Source: Deltaproteobacteria bacterium
Lineage (GTDB): Bacteria; Desulfobacterota; Dissulfuribacteria; Dissulfuribacterales; UBA3076
Reading direction: 5' to 3'
DNA length: 8,858 nucleotides
Assembly (NCBI GenBank): GCA_027004315.1
Contig: JALTHV010000406.1
Span: forward strand, 7,355-16,212
Shown here piece by piece: positions 1 through 7,431 of this stretch. Position 1 is the stretch's first letter. The number at the start of each line of letters is the position of its first letter. The notes beneath the pieces were generated by a model that was not told where the DNA came from, did no database searches, and saw nothing but the letters and a program-made list of their open reading frames with translations. The translations under genes were made by a program, and so were the position numbers.

Positions 1-449
1 GTTATAAGCTGGGCCTGGCCCTTTTCAAGGGAACCGATGACCTTTATATTGGGGCTTTCAAGTTCGGTCATGATTTTGTGTCTGAACATGGAATTCATGT
101 CGCATATGGTGGTGGCACCTGCCATACGGTATGCCTTCTCATATACAGGATCGTGCATCTTTACCATTATTTTGGGTACGTCTGCGCTGTGAGCCAGGAG
201 GGCAAAGCTGAGATTCACCGTATCCCTGGGAAGAGTAGCAATAGCTACATCGGCCTTTTGAATGCCGCTACCTATGAGCACATCGATGTCCGTAGCCGTC
301 CCTCGCACAGTCAATAGGCCGAGCTTGGCATATAGATATTCGCATACCTCTGGATCTGTCTCTATAACCACTACATCATGTCTATGTTCCATAAGTTCAG
401 AGGCGATTGTCTTTCCGTATGTGCCTCCTCCTGCAATTACAATATACAT
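1..449 (-). CDS. trkA: Trk K+ uptake regulatory subunit TrkA, N-terminal part (cut by window edge)
   Basis: Cytoplasmic NAD(H)-binding RCK subunit that gates the TrkH potassium channel. The 149 codons visible begin MYIVIAGGGTYGKTIASELM. They show the Rossmann glycine motif GGGTYG at residues 7-12 and the acidic residue that ends beta-2 (VVVIET, E31), where the adenosine ribose binds. The following stretch, including ATDIDVL, ADVAIATLPRD and PKIMVKMHDP, is typical of RCK_N domains. The ATG at 447-449 follows a good ribosome binding site (GGAAGGGGAA, 451-460) that begins within the trkH stop codon; the gap to trkH is 10 bp, so the two are almost certainly co-transcribed and perhaps translationally coupled. 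The 3' end, including the RCK_C domain, lies outside the window, so single-RCK and duplicated-RCK forms (roughly 220 versus 450 residues) cannot be told apart. Not part of any ORF call because it runs off the edge. Confidence 0.9.
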   Translation of the reverse strand, partial: MYIVIAGGGTYGKTIASELMEHRHDVVVIETDPEVCEYLYAKLGLLTVRGTATDIDVLIGSGIQKADVAIATLPRDTVNLSFALLAHSADVPKIMVKMHDPVYEKAYRMAGATTICDMNSMFRHKIMTELESPNIKVIGSLEKGQAQLI

Positions 450-459
450 ATTCCCCTTC

Positions 460-1989
460 CTAGGGCCTATGCCATGAAGACCCTGTAAAGAGTATGGCCA
501 GAGGGATAATTTCAAGCCTTCCGGCAAGCATACCCGCGATATATGTGATCTTTATTACCCAGCTCATTGATGCCATCTTTCCCACGGAAAAATAAAATGG
601 CCCCATGTTACCTAATGCAGAAGCCATGCCGGAAAAGGCCTGAAGGGCATTGAGATCTGAGAAAAAGGCAGTGATTCCGGCACCAACTGCCAATAACATA
701 ATCCATGTGCAGAATAGTGCAGAAATTCGTTCTATTTCATTGCCTGAAAGTACTTCATGGTGAACTATTACAGGTAAGACTGCCTTAGCTGGGGCATTAA
801 TCCTCAAGATCTGCGTCTTAAATATTCGCATCAACACTGCAAATCGCAATATCTTTATCCCCCCTGCAGTGGAACCGACGCATCCACCAATAATCATCAA
901 TACTATAAATATCTGCTTACTCATAGGGGGGAAGTAGGCGCTGTTGATATCTGCAGTGGCATAGCCAGTACTGCTCAACAGGGATGAGACCTGGAAAAGA
1001 ATTACCCTGAATGCCTTATGAATCTCTCTCAGATTGTTGTGGAGCTCTGGTGAGGCATGGGTAAAGTGATCCAATAGAATCAGTCCCACAAAAGTCCCTA
1101 GGATGCCCCAGTACCATTTCATTTCGAAATCGTTTACAACGGCTCTTATGTTACCAGTAAATATCTTGTAATGAATAAGAAAATTTGTGCCTCCTGCAAG
1201 CATTATCCCAATAGTTACATATTCTAAAAATATTGGGTGATAGCCTGGATGGATGGCATAAAATCCAATACTCTGGTCATGAGTGGAAAAACCCCCTGTA
1301 GAGATACAGGTAAGGCTATGGGCAAGGGCATCAAACAGGCCCATTCCCCCAAGCACAAATAGCAGAAACGATAACACTGTAAAAAAGATATAGATGGCCC
1401 ACAGGATAATGAGGGTATGAAAGATACCCGGTACAGGTCTGGCAATATTGATTTTATGGCCTTCAGCCCCAAAAAGCGCTGCCGTGAGGCTACCTCCTCT
1501 GAAATTTACTGCAAGGAAGAAACTCAGGATCCCCAGACCTCCAAGCCACTGTGTGAAGGCCCTCCAGAATAAGATACTCCTGGGCATGGAATCAAGACCC
1601 TCGAACACCGTTATGCCAGTTGTAGTAAACCCGCTTACTGACTCAAAGAACGAATCAATAAAGGTCTTATGCAGGCCGAGCATATAAGGAATGCCCCCTG
1701 ATATCCCTACTATTATCCATCCAAGAGCTGTAATAAGCATTGCCTCCCGGAGTGTTGGGGCGCGAAGGGGCATATGTCTATGAAGGATGACACCTATTAT
1801 AATTGATACCGTAGCAGGCAGAATGAATACCATACATGAGATACCTGCAATGCCCTGATCATAGATCCAGTAAGGTATCAGCGGGATATACATCAGCAGA
1901 CCCGATACCACTAAAAGTGCGCCCAGGTAGGCGAGGACAAAGCTGACGCTCCTATCCCTCCATCTTTCTGTAAGAGACTTATTGGGCAT
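460..1989 (-). CDS. trkH: Trk-type potassium uptake channel subunit TrkH
   Basis: Integral membrane K+ translocating subunit of the TrkH/KtrB superfamily, 509 residues from the chosen start, close to the usual 480-510. The four pore-loop (M-P-M) repeats can be read from their selectivity-filter segments: TTTGIT at about 122-127, STGGF at 230-234, STGYA at 340-344 and GNMGP at 460-464. The conserved GSTAGGIKILR segment precedes the last repeat, and the C-terminus GRLEIIPLAILFTGSSW is the canonical TrkH ending. Multiple hydrophobic helices cover nearly the whole length. I chose the ATG at 1987-1989 (MPNKSLTERW). An in-frame GTG at 2065-2067 would add 26 residues, but those are encoded by the inserted repeat just upstream and look nothing like a TrkH N-terminus. 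The ribosome site before the ATG is weak (AAAGAAA). trkA follows after 10 bp. Confidence 0.95.
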   Translation of the reverse strand: MPNKSLTERWRDRSVSFVLAYLGALLVVSGLLMYIPLIPYWIYDQGIAGISCMVFILPATVSIIIGVILHRHMPLRAPTLREAMLITALGWIIVGISGGIPYMLGLHKTFIDSFFESVSGFTTTGITVFEGLDSMPRSILFWRAFTQWLGGLGILSFFLAVNFRGGSLTAALFGAEGHKINIARPVPGIFHTLIILWAIYIFFTVLSFLLFVLGGMGLFDALAHSLTCISTGGFSTHDQSIGFYAIHPGYHPIFLEYVTIGIMLAGGTNFLIHYKIFTGNIRAVVNDFEMKWYWGILGTFVGLILLDHFTHASPELHNNLREIHKAFRVILFQVSSLLSSTGYATADINSAYFPPMSKQIFIVLMIIGGCVGSTAGGIKILRFAVLMRIFKTQILRINAPAKAVLPVIVHHEVLSGNEIERISALFCTWIMLLAVGAGITAFFSDLNALQAFSGMASALGNMGPFYFSVGKMASMSWVIKITYIAGMLAGRLEIIPLAILFTGSSWHRP

Positions 1990-2004
1990 ATTATTTCTTT
2001 TTAT

Positions 2005-2180
2005 GTAACCGTTCACGTCCCTGCCAGCGGTAGCCTTTTCCAGGGTTTCAGGAGCAGCTTGATGCACAGGATCAGGAGACTCTGCCTATTAATCTGCACT
2101 GAAAGCCTTCAAAATGCTACCACTGGCCGGGGGAATGTGAACAGTTACGTCGAAGTTGCCAGAACTTATTGAGAAGTTAC
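2005..2180. mobile_element. Long non-coding IS66-type MITE-like element, copy A (decayed)
   Basis: Fills the holB-trkH gap. Its inner part (2005-2148) runs from GTAACCGTTCACG to a GTGAACAGTTAC end. Imperfect stem arms at 2023-2051 and 2099-2127 match at about 24 of 29 positions. The core 2057-2104 matches the reverse complement of 6089-6136 (copy B) at 43 of 48 positions, so A and B are the same family in opposite orientation. On the holB side it also has the outer arm AACTTATTGAGAAGTTAC (2163-2180), identical to one outer arm of B, but with about 9 extra bases (GTCGAAGTT) between the inner and outer parts. The outer arm on the trkH side is missing and I see no flanking duplication. It encodes no protein. 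The decay and the lack of a target duplication suggest the oldest copy here. Confidence 0.8.
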
Positions 2181-2183
2181 TCC

Positions 2184-3242
2184 TTAATTAGACTCTGGGG
2201 CCCATTTTTTGCGTTTTCTTATCCAGAAAATGAGGGCAGACTCCAGCAGGAATTCTCTGCTTACATTACGATCCAGCAACCACTCCGCCCTATCAAGCCA
2301 TTGACCATAATCGATCAGGCTATGGAGGCCAAAGAGATGCGAGAGTTCCTCCAGGGGACCTTGATAATCAGGATTGACAACTGCCTGAGCAAGACAGTCC
2401 TTTGATTCTCCCCTGCTTGCTTCACAGAATCCCCCTTTAAACACTATCAGATCCCTGAGGACGGTGCGAATCATCTGCACAACGATGAGGACACTCTCTC
2501 GGTCACCTGCCATCTGTTTTGACAGGAGAAACAGCATAGGAATTGCCCTTTCTTTTTTGGCATTCAAAAATTGAAACAGCCTCTCCCGCGTTGATAGGAC
2601 ATCTTGTTCTGCCAGGTCTCTGGCCCTTGAAATACTGCCTTCTGAAAGGCAGGCAAGAAACCGTTCTGATCCAGGGGGACAAAGTCCCTCACTCCTTATG
2701 ATCTCCATAAGGGCACTGGATCGCAAATGGCTACAGTGTATTACCTGACAACGGGAGACAATGGTAGGCAGAAGGACCTTGATCGAGGTAGCAGTGAGAA
2801 TCAGGTGTGTCCCCCTGGGGGGTTCTTCCAGGGTCTTCAAAAAGGCATTTGCTGCCGAAGGATTTATCTTATGGGCCTCAAATATGAGACATACCCTGCG
2901 TGGGGCCTCCAGAGGGGCAAATGCCAAGGCCTTTTGCAGGTTCCGGATCTGGTCTATCTTGATCATCGTCCCCTGCGGCTCCAGGACTTCAAGGTCAGGG
3001 TGTACCTGATGTTCAAATTTGGTGCATCCTCTACAACTGCCACAGGGCCTGGGGATTGCTCCCTTGAGGTCGGGGGATTCACACAGGAGCAGCTTTGCAA
3101 TGGAAAGGGCCAGGGCCTTGGCCTCTCCAGGGGGACCCAGTAAGAGATAGGCGTGGGCCAAAAAACCTTTTTTTAAGACACGCCCGAAGATGCGAATGAC
3201 CCTTTCCTGGCCTGATATCCCAGGCAGTACCCCTCTGTTCAA
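2184..3242 (-). CDS. holB: DNA polymerase III delta' subunit (clamp loader), HolB
   Basis: AAA+ family subunit of the replicative clamp loader, which opens and loads the beta sliding clamp; 352 residues, normal length. In order: ISGQERVIRIF (9-19) and LAHAYLLLGPPG, a P-loop-like segment GPPGEAKA (36-43), zinc-binding cysteines C54, C67, C70 and C73 (the last three as CGSCRGC), a Walker B-like FEAHKIN (121-127), the conserved TLEEPP (137-142) and the sensor-1 SRC motif (163-165). The P-loop lacks the Gly and Ser/Thr next to the lysine, and Walker B lacks the DE pair, so this subunit probably does not hydrolyse ATP, as is known for E. coli delta'. The only plausible start is TTG at 3240-3242: it lies 6 nt after the in-frame TGA of the upstream gene and has GGAG in a suitable position. 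Copy A of the repeat ends 3 bp beyond its stop. Confidence 0.92.
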   Translation of the reverse strand: MNRGVLPGISGQERVIRIFGRVLKKGFLAHAYLLLGPPGEAKALALSIAKLLLCESPDLKGAIPRPCGSCRGCTKFEHQVHPDLEVLEPQGTMIKIDQIRNLQKALAFAPLEAPRRVCLIFEAHKINPSAANAFLKTLEEPPRGTHLILTATSIKVLLPTIVSRCQVIHCSHLRSSALMEIIRSEGLCPPGSERFLACLSEGSISRARDLAEQDVLSTRERLFQFLNAKKERAIPMLFLLSKQMAGDRESVLIVVQMIRTVLRDLIVFKGGFCEASRGESKDCLAQAVVNPDYQGPLEELSHLFGLHSLIDYGQWLDRAEWLLDRNVSREFLLESALIFWIRKRKKWAPESN

Positions 3243-3248
3243 TCCCGC

Positions 3249-4307
3249 TCACTCCATCTTCCTTCCGGACCACAGGCTGGGCTGTAGATCCGGCCGTTTC
3301 TTTACCCTGGTATTTCCCGCCACCCCATCCCCGTCTTTTTTTACATCCTCCAGGCCCTGGAGGTAAAAATAACGTTCAAATAGTCTCTGGTAGTCAGTCC
3401 AGCCATAACCTGTCCCATGGATATCTCTCTTCAGCCTCTCCAGATAGTTCAGCTTGGCATCCAGGTCATCTATCATGTTGAGCACCACGGCCTCCTCTAT
3501 CATGGGGAGTACAGGTGCACCAAACTCCTTCTGGCCATGATGGCTGAGTACCAAGTGCTTCAGGGTAATTATCTGCGAAGACGAGGCCTCTATATCAAGT
3601 CTTGCTATAAAACTATCTATAATAGAGGCCCCCAAGACAACGTGACCCAAGAGCCTGCCCGTGTCTGTATAGTCTATTGGTGGCCGGGAATAGCTGAACT
3701 CGTCTATCTTCCCTATATCGTGGATCAAGGCACCTGACACAAGCAGGTCCCGGTCAAGCCCCGGATAGAGCCTGCAGACAGAATCTGCCATTCTTGTCAC
3801 TGAGACACTATGCTCTAATAGCCCACCAATATATGCATGGTGCATCTTTTTCCCTGCCGGTGCCAGCTTGAAGGCCTTGCTGATTCTCTGATCTCTGAAT
3901 ATTGCATTTAATAGGGAGCTAAGAACACGAGACCTGATCCCTTTTATGTATCCATTAAACTCTGACCAGAGCTTCTCTGTATCTGCCTGCGTAACCGGTA
4001 AGAAGAGGCCTGAATCTACCTCTTCATCCCCCACTGGTTCCAGATGAGTGATCTTTAACTGGATGGAATCTCTGAATTTCTGGGCCTCTCCCTTTATCCG
4101 GACATAGTCTTTTTGAGCAAAGACAGAGTCAAGCTCTCTGGCCCTATTCCAGACTCGGCCCTCGATTTCACCGGTTCGGTCAGTGAGGGTAATGGCCAGG
4201 TATGGATCCCCGTTCCTCGTCTCGAGCATCCGTTTAGATCCGACACAAAAAAGGCCTTCCACACCCGTTCCAGGCAGGATATCTGATATAAAGACCCCTT
4301 TTTTCAA
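3249..4307 (-). CDS. yhaM: OB-fold/HD-domain 3'-5' exoribonuclease, YhaM family
   Basis: 352 residues with the two-domain layout of YhaM/CBF-1 proteins. Residues about 15-92 form a tRNA_anti-like OB fold (YLAITLTDRTGEIEGRVW at 36-53, then YVRIKGEAQKF), which binds nucleic acid. Residues about 150-290 form a metal-dependent HD phosphohydrolase domain: H156/H157, GGLLEHS with H166, IHDIGK with the H196-D197 pair, LGHV with H222, LSHHG with H256/H257, and MIDDLDAK with D280-D283. All expected metal ligands are present. Known members are 3'-5' exoribonucleases in mRNA turnover; the staphylococcal homologue CBF-1 was found through binding a plasmid replication enhancer. The start is TTG at 4305-4307, 6 nt after the nadE stop, with AAGGA across the end of nadE. 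A basic, low-complexity tail (about 322-352) follows the HD domain. holB begins 6 nt downstream in the same frame. Confidence 0.88.
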   Translation of the reverse strand: MKKGVFISDILPGTGVEGLFCVGSKRMLETRNGDPYLAITLTDRTGEIEGRVWNRARELDSVFAQKDYVRIKGEAQKFRDSIQLKITHLEPVGDEEVDSGLFLPVTQADTEKLWSEFNGYIKGIRSRVLSSLLNAIFRDQRISKAFKLAPAGKKMHHAYIGGLLEHSVSVTRMADSVCRLYPGLDRDLLVSGALIHDIGKIDEFSYSRPPIDYTDTGRLLGHVVLGASIIDSFIARLDIEASSSQIITLKHLVLSHHGQKEFGAPVLPMIEEAVVLNMIDDLDAKLNYLERLKRDIHGTGYGWTDYQRLFERYFYLQGLEDVKKDGDGVAGNTRVKKRPDLQPSLWSGRKME

Positions 4308-4313
4308 GGCAAT

Positions 4314-5954
4314 TCATTCCTTCTGATAGCCATGTGCAATTGGGTACCTGCGACCATACCCAAACGCCCTGCTAGTAACCCGTGGCCCCAGAGGGGCCTG
4401 ATGACGTTTATATTCACTGCGATCTACCATATGTACAGTCCTGTAGACTATCTCCGGGTCAAAACCCTCTGCGATTATCTGCTCAGGCGCTATATTCTGC
4501 TCCAGATACCTCTTTAGTATAGAGTCCAGGAGGTCATAAGGTGGAAGATAGTCCTGGTCTTTCTGCCCAGGCTTCAGCTCTGCCGATGGGGCCTTTGTCA
4601 AGACCTGCTCAGGGATCAGTTTCCTCTCCGCATTGAGATACCTGGCCACCTCATAGACCATGGTCTTGGGCAGGTCCGAGATAAGGGCAAAGCCCCCACT
4701 CAAATCCCCATAGAGGGTACAGTACCCAACTGCCAGTTCTGTCTTATTACCCGTAGAGAGTACCAGGTAGCCAAACTTGTTAGATATGGCCATGAGCAGA
4801 TTGCCACGGATCCTGGCCTGTATATTCTCTTCTGTGACATCCGGCCCTCTTTTGGAAAAGACCTCTTTGAGGATCTCCAGATACACATCAAAAATATTGG
4901 ATATGGGGAGTGTAACTGCCTCGATTCCCAGATTCCGTGCCAGGGCCTCTGCATCGTCTATACTCTGCCTTGAGGTATAGGGAGACGGCATGAGGACTCC
5001 CAGGACATTTTCTGACCCCAGGCTCTGTGCAGCAATAACGGCAGTTACAGAAGAGTCTACCCCACCGCTGAGGCCCAACACCACTCTGTCAAGACCACAT
5101 CTGGCTGCATAGTCCTTCAGACCCAGCTTCAGGGCCTTGACCACGGCCTCTTCCCTCAAGGCAGAGACCGGGTGCCTTTCACCCTGCATGGTGTCCGTAT
5201 CGATCGTCACCAGATCCTCTGCAAAGTCTTTTGCCTGGGCAATCAGCCTCCCTGCAGGATCAACGGCCATGCTGGCTCCATCAAATATCACACAGTCCTG
5301 ACCTCCCACTGCATTGCCATAGAGAAAAGGCCTGTGATATTTGGTGGCATGGTGTCTCAGGATATGATAGCGATGGCTGGCCTTTTCTGTATCAAATGGA
5401 GATGCATTTATGGTAATGAAGACATCTGTCCCCTGTCTTGCCAATTCATCTACGGGGTTTACTGGATAGTTGTGTTCAGGAAAGAGGTCTGCATCGCTCC
5501 AGATGTCCTCGCATATAGTAATACCGACGAGAAGCCCTTTGAAGGGGACTGGCACACTCTTGGTGCCTGGCTCAAAATATCTGGTCTCATCAAAAATGTC
5601 ATAGCTGGGGAGGAGCCGCTTATATACCCTGGCCAGGACCTTACCGTCTTCAAACAGGATAGCCGTATTGTGTATGGGTTTCCCAACTCCACTCGTGTTT
5701 CGTGACACACAGCCACACAGCACGGCAATCCCTCGCACCTTGGATATCAGACGATCCACGGCCTGCAGGCTGTCTTCTATAAACTCTCTGCGTTCCAGCA
5801 GGTCCAGCGGGGGATAGCCGCATACCGCAAGTTCAGGGAATACCACCAGATCACACCCTGCCTCTATGGCCTTATGGGAAAGAGAGACTATTTGGGCTAT
5901 ATTATAGTTAAAGTCCCCTATAGTGGGATTAAACTGTGCCAGGGCTATCTTCAT
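4314..5954 (-). CDS. nadE: Glutamine-dependent NAD+ synthetase NadE
   Basis: Catalyses the last step of NAD+ synthesis: deamido-NAD + ATP + glutamine gives NAD+. At 546 residues it is the usual length for the two-domain, glutamine-using form. The N-terminal nitrilase-type amidase domain (about 1-250) carries the Glu-Lys-Cys triad: E41 in FPELAVCGYPP, K112 in YKRLLP and C148 in TICEDIW; it releases ammonia from glutamine. The C-terminal synthetase domain has the ATP-pyrophosphatase loop SGGVDSS (296-302), followed by STGNKTELAVGYCTLYGD and the KAPSAELKPGQKDQD segment that contacts the substrate. The ATG at 5952-5954 is preceded by AGAAGGGA at a good distance. It is separated from sufB only by the inserted elements E and B; without them the gap would be about 15 nt. 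Confidence 0.97.
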   Translation of the reverse strand: MKIALAQFNPTIGDFNYNIAQIVSLSHKAIEAGCDLVVFPELAVCGYPPLDLLERREFIEDSLQAVDRLISKVRGIAVLCGCVSRNTSGVGKPIHNTAILFEDGKVLARVYKRLLPSYDIFDETRYFEPGTKSVPVPFKGLLVGITICEDIWSDADLFPEHNYPVNPVDELARQGTDVFITINASPFDTEKASHRYHILRHHATKYHRPFLYGNAVGGQDCVIFDGASMAVDPAGRLIAQAKDFAEDLVTIDTDTMQGERHPVSALREEAVVKALKLGLKDYAARCGLDRVVLGLSGGVDSSVTAVIAAQSLGSENVLGVLMPSPYTSRQSIDDAEALARNLGIEAVTLPISNIFDVYLEILKEVFSKRGPDVTEENIQARIRGNLLMAISNKFGYLVLSTGNKTELAVGYCTLYGDLSGGFALISDLPKTMVYEVARYLNAERKLIPEQVLTKAPSAELKPGQKDQDYLPPYDLLDSILKRYLEQNIAPEQIIAEGFDPEIVYRTVHMVDRSEYKRHQAPLGPRVTSRAFGYGRRYPIAHGYQKE

Positions 5955-5968
5955 TGGTCTTTATCCCT

Positions 5969-5976
5969 TCTATATC
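5969..5976. repeat. Target-site duplication of element E (nadE side)
   Basis: TCTATATC here and TCTATAT at 6017-6023 flank element E; the same TCTATAT occurs a third time at 6228-6234 beyond element B. The three spaced copies record two successive insertions at one site. Confidence 0.65.
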
Positions 5977-6016
5977 CTAAGTGTCCACGTCCCCCGGGGG
6001 GAATATGATCGGTTAC
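5977..6016. mobile_element. Minimal 40-bp MITE-like element, copy E
   Basis: A very short member of the same family. Its right end GAATATGATCGGTTAC is identical to the inner right end of copy B (6178-6193). Its left end CTAAGTGTCCACG matches the family end GTAACCGTTCACG at 9 of 13 positions. The centre is the palindrome CCCCCGGGGG. It is flanked by TCTATAT on both sides (5969-5975 and 6017-6023). It has no coding capacity and is probably an internally deleted derivative. It lies between the ribosome site of nadE and copy B. Confidence 0.65.
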
Positions 6017-6023
6017 TCTATAT
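6016..6023. repeat. 8-bp target-site duplication of copy B, left copy
   Basis: CTCTATAT, exactly repeated at 6227-6234 on the other side of copy B. The first base is shared with the end of element E. Confidence 0.8.
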
Positions 6024-6226
6024 GTAACTTCTCAATAAGTTCTGGCGTAACCGTTCGCGTCTCCGGCCAGCGGTAGCTTTTTTCAGGGTTTCAGTGCGGA
6101 TTAATGGGCAGAGTGCCCTGATCTTGTGCATCAAGCGATGCTCCTGAAACCCTGAAAAAAGCTACCGCTGGCCGGGGGAATATGATCGGTTACCAAAAAT
6201 GATGCCCCAACTTATTGAAAAGTTAC
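6024..6226. mobile_element. Long non-coding IS66-type MITE-like element, copy B (intact)
   Basis: A 203-bp element with two nested sets of inverted repeats and no protein. The outer arms GTAACTTCTCAATAAGTT (6024-6041) and its complement at 6209-6226 match at 17 of 18 positions. The inner arms begin GTAACCGTTCGCG (6047) and end CGGTTAC (6193). Inside them, 6063-6094 and 6144-6175 are a perfect 32-bp inverted repeat. The 49-nt loop contains two hairpins: GGGCA/TGCCC (6106-6118) and GCATC/GATGC (6128-6141). It is bounded by a perfect 8-bp duplication CTCTATAT. GTAA ends with 8-bp duplications are known for the IS66 family, so I infer a non-autonomous IS66-type element, with no transposase in the window to confirm it. 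It lies directly behind the sufB stop codon. Confidence 0.88.
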
Positions 6227-6234
6227 CTCTATAT
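6227..6234. repeat. 8-bp target-site duplication of copy B, right copy (contains the sufB stop codon)
   Basis: CTCTATAT, the same as 6016-6023. Read on the minus strand it is ATATAGAG, and the TAG at 6229-6231 is the stop codon of sufB, so the insertion duplicated the stop. Confidence 0.8.
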
Positions 6235-7431
6235 TCCCCTTTGACTCTCCCTCACAACTGCCTGCAACTCTTTATCCAGATCTGGAGGCAGGCCGTCTAT
6301 CCTTACATCCAGAAAGCCTCTAACTATAGTGGATGTGGCATCCTCTTCACTGAGGCCCCGGGCCATGAGGTACTCTATCTCTTCCTGGGCAATCCTGCCT
6401 ATAGCTGCCTCGTGGGACATATCTACATCTGCCACATGTGCCTCCAACTCCGGGATAGAGTGAATCATGCCATGGTCTGCCAATATCAGGCCCTGGCATT
6501 CAAGGTGTGCCTTTATGTTAGGGGCAAGGCCTATAAGATGTCCCCTTGCCACCACGTGGCCGCCATAGGATATAGTCCTTGATATTATCTCTGACCTGGT
6601 CCCAGGGGCCTCAAGTATGACCTTGGCACCTGTATCTATATCCGAGCCATCAGGGGCCACGATGACCGAGTTGAAACGGGCAAGGGCATTGGGACCGGCA
6701 AGTATAGCGGATGGAAACATCTGGATAGACTTGACCCCCTTAAGGGATATATAGTTGGAGAGAAAGGTACCTCCTTCCTCTACCCTGACGCCTGTTCGGG
6801 GCCTTGCGTAGACGTTCTCACCCCAGTTATGGATCATGGTAAAGACCAGCTTTGCCCCTTTTTTGACATAGAATTCCGATACCCCTATATGTAATCCTGA
6901 TGTCAGGTGGGGATGGGTGGCACAGCCAGTAATGACATGGAGCTCTGAACCTTCCTCTGCTATCACTATGTTATGGACGCGCTGGGCCACATTTTCGTTT
7001 CTGATATAGAGACCGGCCTGGACGGGATAGACGATCTTTTCACCAGGGAGGGCGTGCATGAAGTAACCATTGTCGAGCCCCTGATCGGCTTCCCTGGTAA
7101 AGGCATCCTTCCCTGTGGGAATCAGTTTCCACCAGTAGTCCTTGAGTCCATCATATTTTTTGAGTGCCTCTGTGATGGGTAGCAGTTCTATGCCCTGGGT
7201 ATGGCAATCAGACCTCTGGACAGTGCAGTTTGTCTGCATAAAGGAACCCGCCCTGCCCGAACCGGAGAGATCAATCCCGGACTGCTTGAGCCTTTTGATT
7301 TCTTCTTCATCCAATTCCCCTACATCTTTTGTTTCCTCTACCTCTGAGGCAGGTCTGAAGGTCTTCAATAGGTCTTCGTCGCTAGAGCCCTTCTTGTCAT
7401 TGCAGTTATAGTTCTCAGATAAATTGTTCAT
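6229..7431 (-). CDS. sufB: SufB-type Fe-S cluster scaffold protein (SufB/SufD family)
   Basis: Beta-helix scaffold that, with the SufC ATPase, assembles Fe-S clusters in the cytoplasm. It is 400 residues, shorter than E. coli SufB (about 495). The C-terminal half is collinear with E. coli SufB: C312 (LECQGL) falls where Cys405 lies, HSIPELE at 324-330 matches AHTVPYIE, and S339-H340-E341 (MSHEAAIGRI) matches the Glu-His-Glu site 27-29 residues further on. SEEDATSTIVRGF at 361-373 is the family signature. C170 in TGC matches the Cys of the EGC motif. Keeping the scaffold cysteine points to SufB rather than SufD. The N-terminus has extra cysteines C69 and C76. The ATG at 7429-7431 lies in a target duplication created by element C; the nearest GGGGAG now lies about 16 nt upstream, inside that element. 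Confidence 0.9.
   Translation of the reverse strand: MNNLSENYNCNDKKGSSDEDLLKTFRPASEVEETKDVGELDEEEIKRLKQSGIDLSGSGRAGSFMQTNCTVQRSDCHTQGIELLPITEALKKYDGLKDYWWKLIPTGKDAFTREADQGLDNGYFMHALPGEKIVYPVQAGLYIRNENVAQRVHNIVIAEEGSELHVITGCATHPHLTSGLHIGVSEFYVKKGAKLVFTMIHNWGENVYARPRTGVRVEEGGTFLSNYISLKGVKSIQMFPSAILAGPNALARFNSVIVAPDGSDIDTGAKVILEAPGTRSEIISRTISYGGHVVARGHLIGLAPNIKAHLECQGLILADHGMIHSIPELEAHVADVDMSHEAAIGRIAQEEIEYLMARGLSEEDATSTIVRGFLDVRIDGLPPDLDKELQAVVRESQRGI

Noticed and set aside
2727..3143. 138-residue plus-strand open frame across holB
   Set aside because: It is antisense to a well-supported gene with all expected motifs.
3243..3251. In-frame TGA between the yhaM-like gene and holB as a selenocysteine codon
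   Set aside because: Both proteins are complete without fusion and no selenocysteine insertion hairpin is evident after the TGA.
5172..5705. 177-residue plus-strand open frame across nadE
   Set aside because: It is an antisense shadow of the amidase domain, with no independent features.
6063..6175. The long stem of copy B as an intrinsic terminator
   Set aside because: The T-run lies inside the stem, not after it, and the flanking duplications identify a mobile element; an effect on transcription remains possible.
5979..6226. CRISPR-like array or tRNA-like gene suggested by repeats and the cloverleaf shape
   Set aside because: There are no regularly spaced repeats with spacers, and no tRNA anticodon arm, T-loop or CCA end.
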